A program made the translations under genes and the position numbers. Source: JALQUL01 sp040382935 (GTDB lineage: Bacteria > Pseudomonadota > Gammaproteobacteria > Burkholderiales > Burkholderiaceae_C). From it: 64,000 nt of DNA. The stretch is from contig JBEIEP010000001.1 in NCBI GenBank assembly GCA_040382935.1, positions 122,702 to 186,701 on the forward strand, written 5' to 3'. The number at the start of each line of letters is the position of its first letter. Position 1 is the stretch's first letter. The notes under the pieces were generated by a model. It saw nothing but the letters and a program-made list of their open reading frames with translations, was not told the DNA's origin and did no database searches. This document shows, in pieces, positions 33,960 through 42,920 of this stretch.

Positions 33960-35042
33960 ATGACAATCCTTCGCCCCTCCACTATGCCCGATACTCCCCA
34001 ATGGTCTGACCCCCTGCGTCAGGCCTTCTTTGACAATTGGTTTGAGCAAGTCGCCCGTCGCTTTCAACTCGATGCAGGATCCTTGCATTTGGCCAGTGCG
34101 GACGCCAGTTTCCGACGCTATTTTCGGGTTTGGGCTACCCCAAGCACCTCCTACGTCATCATGGATTCTCCGCCAGAGAAAGAAAACAATGACGCGTTTG
34201 TAGCCATCGCCCAACTGATAGAAAAGGCTGGTTTGCGCGGGCCCAAGGTACTCGAGTGGAACCAGCAACATGGATTTCTGCTACTGACCGACCTGGGACA
34301 TCAAACGCTTTTGGAGTGCCTAGACAAAACCAACCCCAACGCCAATCTTGCCTACTTTGATCAGGCAACAACCATGCTGGTACAGTGGCAACTGTCTTCC
34401 ATTTCTGGCGTATTGCCCTTGTACGACGGTGCCAAGTTGCAGTCTGAAATGGGTCTTTTTGACCAATGGTATTTGAGCACTCATAAAGCCGTGCATTTAA
34501 CGACCACGCAAACACAGGTCTTGGCCGATACCTATCAGTGCATAGTGAACGAAAACCTCAAACAGCCCAACGTTTTCGTGCACCGTGACTTCATGCCACG
34601 CAACTTGATGGTGCCCTTGCCTCCTGAAACCACGCTGGGCATTTTGGATTTTCAAGATGCGGTGTATGGCCCATTGACCTACGATATCGCCAGCCTGACG
34701 CGTGACGCTTTTTGGAGCTGGGAAGAAGATTTCGTCCTGGAAGTGACTATCCGTTATTGGGAAAAAGCCAGAAAATCATCCCTGCCTGTGCCTGAAGATT
34801 TTGGTGATTTTTATCGCGCAGTCGATTGGATGGCCCTGCAGCGCCATTTAAAAGTAGCAGGCATTTTTGCGCGACTGACCCTGCGTGACGGCAAGCCCAA
34901 GTACTTAGCAGATGCGCCCCGATTCATCGCCTATATTCGTCAAACAGCCGGGCGTTACCGTGAACTAAAACCACTCTTGCATCTGATCGACAAGGTCGAA
35001 GGCCTAGAAGCACTGTCTGGCTTTGCTTACGGGCGCATTTAG
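33960..35042 (+). CDS. amgK: Anomeric cell-wall sugar kinase (AmgK-like phosphotransferase)
   Basis: A 360-residue member of the aminoglycoside phosphotransferase fold. Catalytic residues are in VFVHRDFMPRN (Asp210, Asn215) and the metal aspartate in GILDFQDAVYG (Asp230). The N-terminal ASADASFRRYFRV is typical of AmgK, which phosphorylates the anomeric carbon of N-acetylmuramic acid and N-acetylglucosamine recovered from peptidoglycan. In Pseudomonas it is followed by murU, which makes UDP-MurNAc. Here rsmE follows instead. The gene is divergent from lptD, as in other proteobacteria. Confidence 0.85.
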   Translation: MTILRPSTMPDTPQWSDPLRQAFFDNWFEQVARRFQLDAGSLHLASADASFRRYFRVWATPSTSYVIMDSPPEKENNDAFVAIAQLIEKAGLRGPKVLEWNQQHGFLLLTDLGHQTLLECLDKTNPNANLAYFDQATTMLVQWQLSSISGVLPLYDGAKLQSEMGLFDQWYLSTHKAVHLTTTQTQVLADTYQCIVNENLKQPNVFVHRDFMPRNLMVPLPPETTLGILDFQDAVYGPLTYDIASLTRDAFWSWEEDFVLEVTIRYWEKARKSSLPVPEDFGDFYRAVDWMALQRHLKVAGIFARLTLRDGKPKYLADAPRFIAYIRQTAGRYRELKPLLHLIDKVEGLEALSGFAYGRI

Positions 35043-35043
35043 C

Positions 35044-35796
35044 ATGGCCGCATCGCCGCGTTTGTATTGCCCCGTTGCCTTGTCTGAAGGCATGCAGCTG
35101 AACCTATCTGCCGCTGCGAGCCGCCACGTGCAGGTGCTACGCATGCAGCCGGGGCAGAATGTTGTGCTGTTTGGCCACGGAGCCGGTCAGTGGTTGGCTA
35201 CCATCACGTCCATAGGCCGGTCACAAGTCACCGTAACGGTAGAAAACCATGAGTTGATTGAAAGAGAAACCCCACTTTCGGTACACCTTGCATTGGGGCT
35301 GGTCGCCAATGACCGCATGGACAGCGTCCTTGAAAAAGCCACCGAACTGGGTGCCGCCAGCTTTACCCTACTAGAGACCGAGCGCTGCGTTGTAAAACTT
35401 AGTGGCGAGCGCGCACAAAAACGTCTACAGCACTGGCAAGCCGTCGTCGCCTCGGCGTGTGAGCAGTGTGGTCGCAATACAGTAGCGCCCGTGGGACCGG
35501 TGGTGACCCTGAACCAGTACCTCCTACAGGCCGCAACCGGCAATCACAGGCGGCGTGTACGCTTTTTACTCAGCCTGTCAGAACAGGCTAAACCCTTGCA
35601 TGAAGCGACCAAAATAAGTGGACTGGGTGGTATAGATACGTGTGAACTTGTCTGTGGTCCGGAGGGCGGCTGGACCACTGGCGAAGAGGCCTTGTTGACC
35701 CAAGCGGGATGGATTCCCGTCTCTCTGGGCCCGCGTACCCTTCGCGCCGACACCGCTCCGTTGGCGGCGCTGGCAGCGCTTACACTGAACGCCTAG
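35044..35796 (+). CDS. rsmE: 16S rRNA m3U1498 methyltransferase
   Basis: A 250-residue SPOUT-class methyltransferase that modifies U1498 of 16S rRNA at N3. An N-terminal PUA-like domain (RHVQVLRMQPGQNVVLF) precedes the knotted catalytic domain. Family marks are GLVANDRMDSVLEKATELGA, the CVVKLSGERAQKRLQHWQ helix, CEQCGRN, and the C-terminal SAM loop GPEGGWTTGEE with LGPRTLRADTAPLAAL. The ATG follows the amgK stop by 1 base, so it is coupled to amgK; an upstream start inside amgK is not needed. Confidence 0.92.
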   Translation: MAASPRLYCPVALSEGMQLNLSAAASRHVQVLRMQPGQNVVLFGHGAGQWLATITSIGRSQVTVTVENHELIERETPLSVHLALGLVANDRMDSVLEKATELGAASFTLLETERCVVKLSGERAQKRLQHWQAVVASACEQCGRNTVAPVGPVVTLNQYLLQAATGNHRRRVRFLLSLSEQAKPLHEATKISGLGGIDTCELVCGPEGGWTTGEEALLTQAGWIPVSLGPRTLRADTAPLAALAALTLNA

Positions 35797-35829
35797 GTGC
35801 GCCACGCCTAAGTCAATACACACCCTTCC

Positions 35830-37008
35830 ATGAACAGAAATCTTTGGCTACTGGCTATTCTCCAGGGACTATTCCTTACCAACAACGTTGTGTTTATCGC
35901 CATCAACGGATTGGTTGGGCTTAGCCTTGCGCCACTGGGGTGGATGGCCACATTACCGGTGATGGGCTACGTCGTGGGTGGGGCGATGGCGACGCCTTTG
36001 GTCGCCAAGTCGCAGCAGCGATGGGGCCGTAAAAAGTCTTTTCAGATCGGACTGGTGGTGGCCTTGTTCTCTGCGGCCCTGTGTGCCTACGCGGCGATAA
36101 CGCGGCAGTTCTGGTTACTGTTGGCCGCAACAGTTGTTGCGGGCTATTACAACGCCAACGCCCAGCTCTATCGCTTTGCCGCAGCAGAGCTTAGCGGCGC
36201 CGCATTCCGTGAAAAGGCGGTCTCCCTGGTTATGGCGGGCGGACTGATTGGTGCCGTTTTAGGCCCCAATCTAGCCGCACAAACCCGCAACAGCCTAGAG
36301 GTTCCCTTTGCAGGGGCCTATGTTGGCCTAATGCTTATCGCAGCGATTGGACTGGTGATGATGCATTTCGTGACCTTTGCGCCGCCGCCAACCGCCAATG
36401 CCGTCCAAGGCGGCCGCCCCTTGGCGCTCATCATGAAGCAGCCGATTTTTGTTGTTGCCACGCTAGCGGCCGCACTGGGCTACGGCGTAATGAATTTACT
36501 CATGGCCGCCACACCCATCGCCATGCAAATGTGCGGCCTAAGTTTTGACCAGGCGGCTGTGGTGCTGGAGTGGCATGTAATAGGCATGTTCGCACCGGGC
36601 TTTTTCACCGGCCATTTGATCAAACGCTTTGGCACCCTCACCATCATGGGTGTGGGCGTCGCCCTTAACTTTTTATGTGTTGCCGTCGCACTGGCAGGGC
36701 TGGACTTCAACCATTTTCTGGTAGCCCTGTTCTTCTTGGGTGTGGGGTGGAACTTTATCTTCACGGGAAGCACCACCCTGTCACTGGCCACCTACCGTCC
36801 TGAAGAAAAAGACCGTGCGCAAGGCGCAATCAACTTCTTCACTTTTGCCACCTTGGCCGCCAGTTCTTTTGCCTCAGGCGCTTTGATTACCACCAGCGGT
36901 TGGTCACTGCTCAACGTGCTGTCACTGGTGCTGATTACCGTGATTGGTGCGTCATTGCTGTGGTTGGCCCGCCAACGCCCCCGCACCGATGGCGCCCCCG
37001 GAATCTAA
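35830..37008 (+). CDS. MFS transporter
   Basis: A 392-residue major facilitator superfamily protein with about 12 membrane helices. The loop between helices 2 and 3 carries QQRWGRKKSFQIG, the family's conserved basic turn. YNANAQLYRFAAAEL and the EEKDRAQGAINF segment match a group of proteobacterial transporters of unknown substrate. The C-terminus is short and basic. The last 57 bases overlap the convergent hydrolase gene; both frames are otherwise typical, so neither looks broken. It lies 33 bases after rsmE and may be co-transcribed. Confidence 0.85.
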   Translation: MNRNLWLLAILQGLFLTNNVVFIAINGLVGLSLAPLGWMATLPVMGYVVGGAMATPLVAKSQQRWGRKKSFQIGLVVALFSAALCAYAAITRQFWLLLAATVVAGYYNANAQLYRFAAAELSGAAFREKAVSLVMAGGLIGAVLGPNLAAQTRNSLEVPFAGAYVGLMLIAAIGLVMMHFVTFAPPPTANAVQGGRPLALIMKQPIFVVATLAAALGYGVMNLLMAATPIAMQMCGLSFDQAAVVLEWHVIGMFAPGFFTGHLIKRFGTLTIMGVGVALNFLCVAVALAGLDFNHFLVALFFLGVGWNFIFTGSTTLSLATYRPEEKDRAQGAINFFTFATLAASSFASGALITTSGWSLLNVLSLVLITVIGASLLWLARQRPRTDGAPGI

Positions 37009-37830
37009 CCAGCTACGCAATGCGTTCCACACGAGTTCAACGTCCTGTTCGTTAAAAATTTCGTGCTTGAGCGAGTGAAACACACTGCTGCTGACCATGG
37101 CTTGAGGTGCCCGCTGCGCAAAACGCTGGCTACCCAATGGGCTCACGCACCGGTCCTGTCCCGAATACAGCAGCAAAGTGCGTACAGGCCACGACGACGC
37201 GTGTCCAATCACCGCCGCCCCCTCTGTACCAATGAACTTGGCCAACCGGGCCGAAATTTTGTCGTGGCACAGGGGATCTTCACGGTAGGCCTCTGCCACT
37301 CGTGCGTCGTGGCTTAAATCGTCAAGGTTCAGGCCATTGCTCACGCGTAAATTGGGTAACAGGTAGGGCAAGGTCGAAACCAAGACCCTTTGCACGGCGG
37401 TCATACCCGCGTCCAAGGCTGGTGACGACAGTACCAATCCGTCAAAGGCCTCAGGATGGGCCATGGCAGTGCGTGCAGCAACTAAACCACCCAGGCTATG
37501 CCCTAGCACCAACAACCTTGCCTGCGGGGCCATACGCGCACGTGTGGCCTTTAACACGTCCACCAGGTGGTCTACCATTTGCATGGGCCTAGAAATGCCA
37601 CCTCGCGTCCCAGCAGATAGACCATGGCCCACATGGTCATAACTGCGCACCGCGTAGCCCCATTGAGCCAAATGCGCAGCGACGTGCCCGTAACGGCCCT
37701 GGTGTTCGCCCAGGCCATGAACCAAAACTACCACTGCACTTGCTTCAGACAACGCCACATCGGGGTAGTCCCATACCGACAGGCGGGTGCCGTCGGTCAT
37801 ATTTAAACTGGTGTTTTTTACTGTGGCCAT
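36952..37830 (-). CDS. Alpha/beta hydrolase (monoacylglycerol lipase-like)
   Basis: A 292-residue serine hydrolase. The oxyanion-hole motif is VLVHGLGEHQGRY (HG at 38-39). The nucleophile is Ser112 in LGHSLGG, and the catalytic His lies in SLKHEIFNE near the C-terminus. The overall layout matches monoacylglycerol lipase/lysophospholipase proteins. It starts 6 bases after the M20 peptidase stop and is likely in its operon. Its 3' end overlaps the convergent MFS gene by 57 bases. Natural substrate unknown; a lipid ester is the best guess. Confidence 0.85.
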   Translation of the reverse strand: MATVKNTSLNMTDGTRLSVWDYPDVALSEASAVVVLVHGLGEHQGRYGHVAAHLAQWGYAVRSYDHVGHGLSAGTRGGISRPMQMVDHLVDVLKATRARMAPQARLLVLGHSLGGLVAARTAMAHPEAFDGLVLSSPALDAGMTAVQRVLVSTLPYLLPNLRVSNGLNLDDLSHDARVAEAYREDPLCHDKISARLAKFIGTEGAAVIGHASSWPVRTLLLYSGQDRCVSPLGSQRFAQRAPQAMVSSSVFHSLKHEIFNEQDVELVWNALRSWLDSGGAIGAGALAGQPQQ

Positions 37831-37836
37831 GGTTTG

Positions 37837-39300
37837 TCACTCAAAAGCGGCCATCACCTGGGCCACCGCGTTGGTAAGCTTCTTGGCATAGGGGATATGC
37901 AAGAACTCGTTAGGCCCGTGGGCGTTACTTTTCGGGCCCAACACCCCGCATACCATCATCTGCGCCTTGGGGAAACCCTGACCGAGCATATTCATCAGAG
38001 GGATGGTGCCACCTTGGCCGATGTAGCCACATGGCGCACCAAAATTGGCCAGTGAGGCCTCATTTACTGCCTTTTCAAACCACGGTGCAGACTCAGGTGC
38101 ATTCCATCCGCTCGCACTGGCCAGATTTTCTAGTGTCACCACCGCCTGGTAGGGCGCGTTGTCTTGCAGCAGCGCTTGCACCGTTTGCATGGCCCCTACC
38201 GCATCCAGCGTGGGCGGCAAACGCAGGCTCAATTTGAACGCCGTGTAAGGCCTAAGTACATTTCCGGCGTCTTTAAGGGGCGGCAAGCCGTCTACGCCTG
38301 TCACACTGAGCGTCGGATGCCAAGTACGCCGCAACAAAGCTTCCATAGGATCGGTGGTCGTTGGCAACACAAATGCACTGGAGCCGCCGCAATCGGCGTG
38401 TGCCCAAGGGAATCGCTTAAAAAGTTCGTCACCCAAGATGCCTGCCGTCACTCGGGCCTGCGCCATGCGTGATTCGGGGATAGTGCAGTGCAGGGATTCG
38501 GGCAACAAACGACCTGTTTTACTGTCTTCCAGCCTATCCAACACCTGCCGCAAGACACGAAAACTCGACGGAACCAATCCCGATGCGTCGCCGGAGTGCA
38601 CCCCTTCGGTCAACACCTGCACCTTAAGCGTTGCACTCATCATGCCGCGCAAGCTGGTGGTTATCCACAATTGGTCGTAGTTGCCAGCGCCCGAATCCAG
38701 GCAAATAACCAGTCCCACTTCACCCAGGCGCGGCCGCAAGGCGTCTAAATACGCGGTTAAGTCAGTAGAGCCACTCTCTTCGCTGGTCTCCACCAAACCC
38801 ACAATGCGCGCGTGCGGCGTGTTCTGAGCTTTCAGTGCTGCAATCGCCGCAACGGCCGCATAAATCGCGTAGCCGTCGTCGGCCCCACCTCTGCCGTACA
38901 ACTTGTCGTCGACCCGCTTGGGCGTCCACGGGCCAAGGTCGTTGCGCCAGCCAGAAAACTCCGGTTGTTTGTCAAGATGACCATACATCAGCAAAGTGTC
39001 AGTCGTACTCCCCACCTGGGTGGACGGAACTTCAAAAAAAATAACGGGGGTACGGCCAGGAAGTCGTACCACTTCCAAGCTTAGTCCTGGTATTTTTTGT
39101 GCCAATACCCAATCGGCAGCTTGGCGTACGACATGGTCGATGTAGCCATTAAGCTCCCACTCTGCGTCAAACATCGGTGATTTGGCTGGCACCTCGATAT
39201 ACCTTGAGATTTGCCCAACCAAATCTAGGTCCCACTGGGCCGCTACGTGCTGCGCGCCAAGGGCAGGAACAAATGCGCTGGTAGGTACTTTTGCGTTCAT
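37837..39300 (-). CDS. M20-family metallopeptidase (dipeptidase-like)
   Basis: A 487-residue di-zinc aminoacylase/peptidase. Metal and catalytic residues are visible in LLMYGHLDKQP (His108, Asp110), the GRGGADDGYA motif, and LVETSEESGS with the general-base glutamate. A dimerisation domain sits between about 210 and 370, and the last ligand is in the C-terminal PNEFLHIPYAK. The family cleaves dipeptides or N-acyl amino acids. The ATG at 39300 begins MNAKVPTSA; a longer start is unlikely. It is coupled to the hydrolase gene downstream. Confidence 0.88.
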   Translation of the reverse strand: MNAKVPTSAFVPALGAQHVAAQWDLDLVGQISRYIEVPAKSPMFDAEWELNGYIDHVVRQAADWVLAQKIPGLSLEVVRLPGRTPVIFFEVPSTQVGSTTDTLLMYGHLDKQPEFSGWRNDLGPWTPKRVDDKLYGRGGADDGYAIYAAVAAIAALKAQNTPHARIVGLVETSEESGSTDLTAYLDALRPRLGEVGLVICLDSGAGNYDQLWITTSLRGMMSATLKVQVLTEGVHSGDASGLVPSSFRVLRQVLDRLEDSKTGRLLPESLHCTIPESRMAQARVTAGILGDELFKRFPWAHADCGGSSAFVLPTTTDPMEALLRRTWHPTLSVTGVDGLPPLKDAGNVLRPYTAFKLSLRLPPTLDAVGAMQTVQALLQDNAPYQAVVTLENLASASGWNAPESAPWFEKAVNEASLANFGAPCGYIGQGGTIPLMNMLGQGFPKAQMMVCGVLGPKSNAHGPNEFLHIPYAKKLTNAVAQVMAAFE

Positions 39301-39365
39301 GGTTTGTACTCGTTGAGTGACTTGATGAGGGCCAAGCATACCGCCTTCACGGCAACCGCCGTTTT

Positions 39366-39935
39366 CTATTTCTGCGCAATCAGCTCTAAGCTCACTTGAT
39401 GTTCCTCGACTTTAACCGTGCCCGGTCGCAAGCTGAAGCTTGCCAGCGCGCGCGCAACCGACTCACTAAGCTGGTACACAGCAACGCCGTTTAAGCGCTG
39501 ATCCAATGTATGGGTCGCTAGGGCCTTGGCGACGCCAGCCACTGACTTTGGAAGCCCAGCAATATCAAGTTGGACCACATTAGGGTCTACCAAAACCAGT
39601 TGATTTTTTGTGGGGTCAAAACGCACCGCTGCCTCCATGGCAATGACGCCAGGCCATCGTTTGTCAAACACCGACTCCAAAATTTCTACCTCAAAGCGCA
39701 GTGCAAAGCGTTGGGTACGCGGTAGCAAAGCCAAATGGACCTCCTTAACTCTTAGGCTAAGTAAATCGTTGTACCGCCAAGTCCCTATCGCTTTGGTCTT
39801 TACCAGTTGCTCCAAAGACTCCCGCGATTGCGACACACTAGACGGCAGCAAAGTCCCCACCGTCGCACAAGCACCCAATGTGAACAGGGCCGCCACAGCC
39901 GACCCAAATTGAACAACTACTTTTCTTCTATGCAC
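39366..39935 (-). CDS. DUF1439 lipoprotein
   Basis: A 189-residue predicted lipoprotein. A signal peptide with lipobox LGACA puts the acylated cysteine at about residue 23. The rest resembles DUF1439 proteins, an envelope family with an LptE/YceB-like fold and no known activity. The start is a GTG at 39935 that overlaps the last 19 bases of the NRDE gene; no in-frame ATG occurs before the signal peptide. Residues after the lipobox are mostly soluble. It may be anchored in the outer membrane, but sorting cannot be judged. Confidence 0.75.
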   Translation of the reverse strand: MHRRKVVVQFGSAVAALFTLGACATVGTLLPSSVSQSRESLEQLVKTKAIGTWRYNDLLSLRVKEVHLALLPRTQRFALRFEVEILESVFDKRWPGVIAMEAAVRFDPTKNQLVLVDPNVVQLDIAGLPKSVAGVAKALATHTLDQRLNGVAVYQLSESVARALASFSLRPGTVKVEEHQVSLELIAQK

Positions 39936-40681
39936 TGTGAATGAGTTTCTTGGTTTAGGTCAGGGTTGCGGTTTAGGCCGGGGTTGCGTATCAGTCTGTC
40001 CATTTGCGTCGTTTCCCAACCGCGTTTATGGCACGGACTGCCTGCTTGGTAATCAAATACCACGCGCTCTGGGTCGACCGAAATTCTACTCAGGCTCACG
40101 GTACGCGCTTCAGGTCTGTGCATGCAAAAGGATTGCGCACCTTTGCTTGGCCAATGGCTGCGATGCAGCGCCGCCAAATCAGAGCCGGTGAACGCCTGAA
40201 ACCACTGGGTCCGCAGGCGGGTGGTCTCAACACTATTTACACCGCTGGACACAACGGGGGCCATCGCCGGTTCGCTCCACAGTCGGCCGCCCGACCAGCA
40301 CCAGATCCCCAAAGCTTGGTCTGGTGCAATCACACACAGACGAAACGGTGCGTACTGCGGACCGCAAAGTGCCAGTAAACTACGGGTCACCTCCTCAGGT
40401 GTCTCGCACTGCAGCAGCAAAGGAATCACCGTTCCTCGACTCGTCAACGGCATAAGTGGCACGTCACCTGTAACAGCGGCAAACTCATAGGCATTCAACA
40501 GCGCAAAGCAAATTCCACGCTGATTCACCGCAATCCAGGTTCCACCCCCGTCAGGATCCTTGGGCATGATGGTTTGACCGATTCGAGTCGGCGCAAACGC
40601 GATGGAGCGACGGCGCGACTCGTCACGGTTGAACGCCAATTGGTACCCACCTTCGTCATGTCTCCAGGTTAACGTACACAT
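39917..40681 (-). CDS. NRDE/TANGO2-family protein
   Basis: A 254-residue cytoplasmic protein. The N-terminus MCTLTWRHDEGG and the motif AFNRDESRRR identify the NRDE (TANGO2) family. The conserved second-position cysteine suggests N-terminal nucleophile chemistry, and eukaryotic TANGO2 has been linked to haem or lipid handling. The bacterial function is unresolved. PDGGGTWIAVNQRGICFALLN is a second family signature. It lies 44 bases downstream of metW on the same strand and overlaps the DUF1439 gene by 19 bases. Confidence 0.82.
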   Translation of the reverse strand: MCTLTWRHDEGGYQLAFNRDESRRRSIAFAPTRIGQTIMPKDPDGGGTWIAVNQRGICFALLNAYEFAAVTGDVPLMPLTSRGTVIPLLLQCETPEEVTRSLLALCGPQYAPFRLCVIAPDQALGIWCWSGGRLWSEPAMAPVVSSGVNSVETTRLRTQWFQAFTGSDLAALHRSHWPSKGAQSFCMHRPEARTVSLSRISVDPERVVFDYQAGSPCHKRGWETTQMDRLIRNPGLNRNPDLNQETHSQCIEEK

Positions 40682-40725
40682 GGGTCGTTATTCTTGCCAG
40701 ATTCAGTCCGTCATCCCAGCCTGGG

Positions 40726-41301
40726 TTAAAACCGAAAGATGGCAAATGACGCCATGAGATTGGGGACCGCCACTGGCTCACCGTTGTCGTTCAAGCCCAG
40801 TGCCTGTTGGACCACGATATTGTTTTTCTTTGCCAACTTCAAAAAGTCCACCATCGTGGTGACCCGAATATTGGGCGTGTCGTACCATTCGTACGGCAAG
40901 CGGGTATTAACCGGCATAAGCCCACGCAAGATAGACAAGCGGTTTTTCCAGTAACCAAAGTTAGGGAACGCCACAACACCCGACCGACCCACCCGCACCG
41001 TTTCACGCAACATGGTCTCGGTGTTGTGCAGGTGTTGCAAGGTATCGATTTGAAGCACCACGTCAAAACTGGCGTCATCAAACATGGCCAAGCCTTCTTC
41101 CAGATTCAACTGAATGACATTGACTCCTCGCCGAGCGCAAGCCAGAAGGTTGGCGTCGTCAATTTCGACCCCGTAGCCCGTGCACTGGCGTTCGCGTTGG
41201 AGGTATTCCAGCAGTGCCCCATCGCCACAGCCCAAGTCCAGCACATGGGAGCCAACAGGCACCATTTGCGCCAAGAGTTCCATCACCTTTCGATCAGCCA
41301 C
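40726..41301 (-). CDS. metW: Methionine biosynthesis protein MetW
   Basis: A 191-residue SAM-methyltransferase-fold protein that accompanies MetX in many proteobacteria. It shows the SAM site LDLGCGDGALLEYL, followed by VIQLNLEEGL and VAFPNFGYWKNR, typical of MetW. It starts with GTG and overlaps the metX end by 8 bases. Its catalytic role is unclear; genetic and structural work on relatives suggests that it supports MetX as a complex partner. Together they make O-acyl-homoserine for methionine synthesis. Confidence 0.93.
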   Translation of the reverse strand: MADRKVMELLAQMVPVGSHVLDLGCGDGALLEYLQRERQCTGYGVEIDDANLLACARRGVNVIQLNLEEGLAMFDDASFDVVLQIDTLQHLHNTETMLRETVRVGRSGVVAFPNFGYWKNRLSILRGLMPVNTRLPYEWYDTPNIRVTTMVDFLKLAKKNNIVVQQALGLNDNGEPVAVPNLMASFAIFRF

Positions 41302-42490
41302 GGTCTGCTTCCTCTTTCAATTGCGCTAGGACGCCTTCAAAGTAGGCTCGCACCATATTCAGGTACCGCGGGTCGTCCAACAAAAACGCATCGTGGCCAT
41401 GCGGCGCATCTATTTCGGCATAGCTCACATCAACATGGTTGCTAAGCAAGGCTTTGACGATTTCTCGGCTACGGGCGGGTGAGAAGCGCCAGTCCGTCTT
41501 GAAACTCACCAACAAAAACTTTGCTTTAACGTGCTCAAGCGCCTTGGCCAAGTTGCCCCGGTGCGCACGGGCAGGATCAAAATAATCCAGAGCGCGCGTT
41601 ATCAATAGGTAGGTGTTGGCGTCGAAATACTCGGCAAACTTGTCCCCTTGGTACCTAAGGTAGTTTTCTATTTGAAACTCCACCCCCTGCGTCGTATATC
41701 TGTAAACAGCGTCAGCTGGCTCAGAATCCAAGTCAACTTCAGGCAGAACTTCATGCGGTTTTTGCGTGCGACCAAACTTTTCGTTCATGACATCGTCGCT
41801 CAAATAGGTGATGTGGCCTATCATCCGGGCAATGCGCAAACCACGCTTGGGCTTGGTTTCTGGGCCCTGATCAGACGCGTAAAAATGCCCTCCCCGAAAG
41901 TCAGGATCCGTCACAATCGCACGGCGTGCCACCTCGTTAAAGGCAATATTTTCGGCGTTCAAATTGGGTGCACTGGCGACAACCACCGAATGCGCAACCC
42001 GCAACGGGAATTGAATGGCCCAACTGAGCGCTTGCATACCACCCAAGCTGCCACCCATCACGGCCGCCAATCGCGAAATCCCTAGCCGATCAAGCAACCG
42101 AGCCTGCGAGTTAACCCAATCTTCAACCGTCACTACCGGGAAATCGGCACCATAAACATCTTGCGTCTCCGGATTGATATGCATAGGGCCAGTAGAACCG
42201 AAACAAGACCCCAAGTTGTTCACACCAATCACAAAAAAGCGATCGGTATCCACTGGTTTGCCTGGCCCCACCATGGTCGACCACCAGCCTTTGTTGTTGG
42301 GTTCAGTCTCGTAAACACCAGTCACGTGGTGAGAGGCATTTAAGGCATGGCACACCAACACCGCGTTGGAGCGCTCGGCATTTAACTGACCATAGGTTTC
42401 ATAGCACAAGGTATAGGAATGGATAGACCTGCCGCAGCTCAAATCAAGCGGTTCTTCAAAAAACATCGACTGTGGGGTCGCAATCAACAT
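41294..42490 (-). CDS. metX: Homoserine O-acyltransferase MetX
   Basis: A 398-residue alpha/beta-hydrolase-fold enzyme that acylates homoserine, the first committed step of methionine synthesis. The nucleophile is Ser148 in AVMGGSLGGMQ. The oxyanion region is LVCHALNASHH, and the catalytic pair Asp/His is near FKTDWRFSP and DAPHGHDAF. Whether it uses acetyl-CoA or succinyl-CoA cannot be decided from inspection; many betaproteobacterial MetX enzymes are thought to use succinyl-CoA. The ATG at 42490 replaces a TTG 10 codons upstream. It is coupled to metW. Confidence 0.93.
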   Translation of the reverse strand: MLIATPQSMFFEEPLDLSCGRSIHSYTLCYETYGQLNAERSNAVLVCHALNASHHVTGVYETEPNNKGWWSTMVGPGKPVDTDRFFVIGVNNLGSCFGSTGPMHINPETQDVYGADFPVVTVEDWVNSQARLLDRLGISRLAAVMGGSLGGMQALSWAIQFPLRVAHSVVVASAPNLNAENIAFNEVARRAIVTDPDFRGGHFYASDQGPETKPKRGLRIARMIGHITYLSDDVMNEKFGRTQKPHEVLPEVDLDSEPADAVYRYTTQGVEFQIENYLRYQGDKFAEYFDANTYLLITRALDYFDPARAHRGNLAKALEHVKAKFLLVSFKTDWRFSPARSREIVKALLSNHVDVSYAEIDAPHGHDAFLLDDPRYLNMVRAYFEGVLAQLKEEADRG

Positions 42491-42920
42491 GAGTGCATTC
42501 AATGGGATAAAAAGCAACAATCCATTTGAGAATGGAACCTAATGCGCAAGAACGATCTGAAACTTTAGGAATCTATGCAAAACTCGCTTCGCAATGTTTG
42601 ATTGTCCTATTTTTGCACCCTTTTGAGTCACCGCCACAACACATTCATACGACTTCATGTGCTTCGCACAAATGTAGGTGGGCGTAATTTTTGCTTGTTA
42701 TCCATGCACGTGCAACGGCAATCCCCGAAGAAGAATTTGACGGTGCTGATCTTGACATCCCCAAAATTGGGGCGACTCCAGGTTGCCAGTCCAATTGGCA
42801 AAGCATCATTGAGCAGACCGTTTAGGCACTGGGATTACAAAAGTTAGGCACGTAATCTCACTCTTTTCCGTGCTCTATCTTGCGCAAATAGAATCTGTAA
42901 AACTGCGATATGCTAAGACT
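42491..42920. other. Gene-free interval between divergent metX and sigma factor genes
   Basis: No credible gene was found in 430 bases. An open frame of 81 codons at 42602-42847 lacks an ATG-supported start and any recognisable product. The interval holds a perfect TTGACA (42752-42757) without a matching -10, and several short hairpins (42522-42535, 42658-42670, 42759-42772, 42783-42801). It should contain the promoters of both divergent genes; no known methionine riboswitch could be matched. Confidence 0.5.
42759..42801 (+). promoter_or_regulatory. Two adjacent hairpins upstream of the sigma factor gene
   Basis: CCCCAA-AA-TTGGGG (42759-42772) and TTGCCA-7 bases-TGGCAA (42783-42801) form two neighbouring stems. 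They lie just after TTGACA at 42752 and about 120-160 bases before the sigma factor start. They could be operator sites or part of a leader RNA. This is a pattern observation only. Confidence 0.35.

Noticed and set aside
42491..42600. Possible SAM-responsive riboswitch ahead of metX
   Set aside because: Only a short 5-bp hairpin (42522-42535) was seen. I could not match the conserved elements of known SAM riboswitch classes by eye.
42602..42847. 81-codon open frame upstream of the sigma factor gene
   Set aside because: No ATG with ribosome site, no recognisable protein, and it crosses several hairpins.
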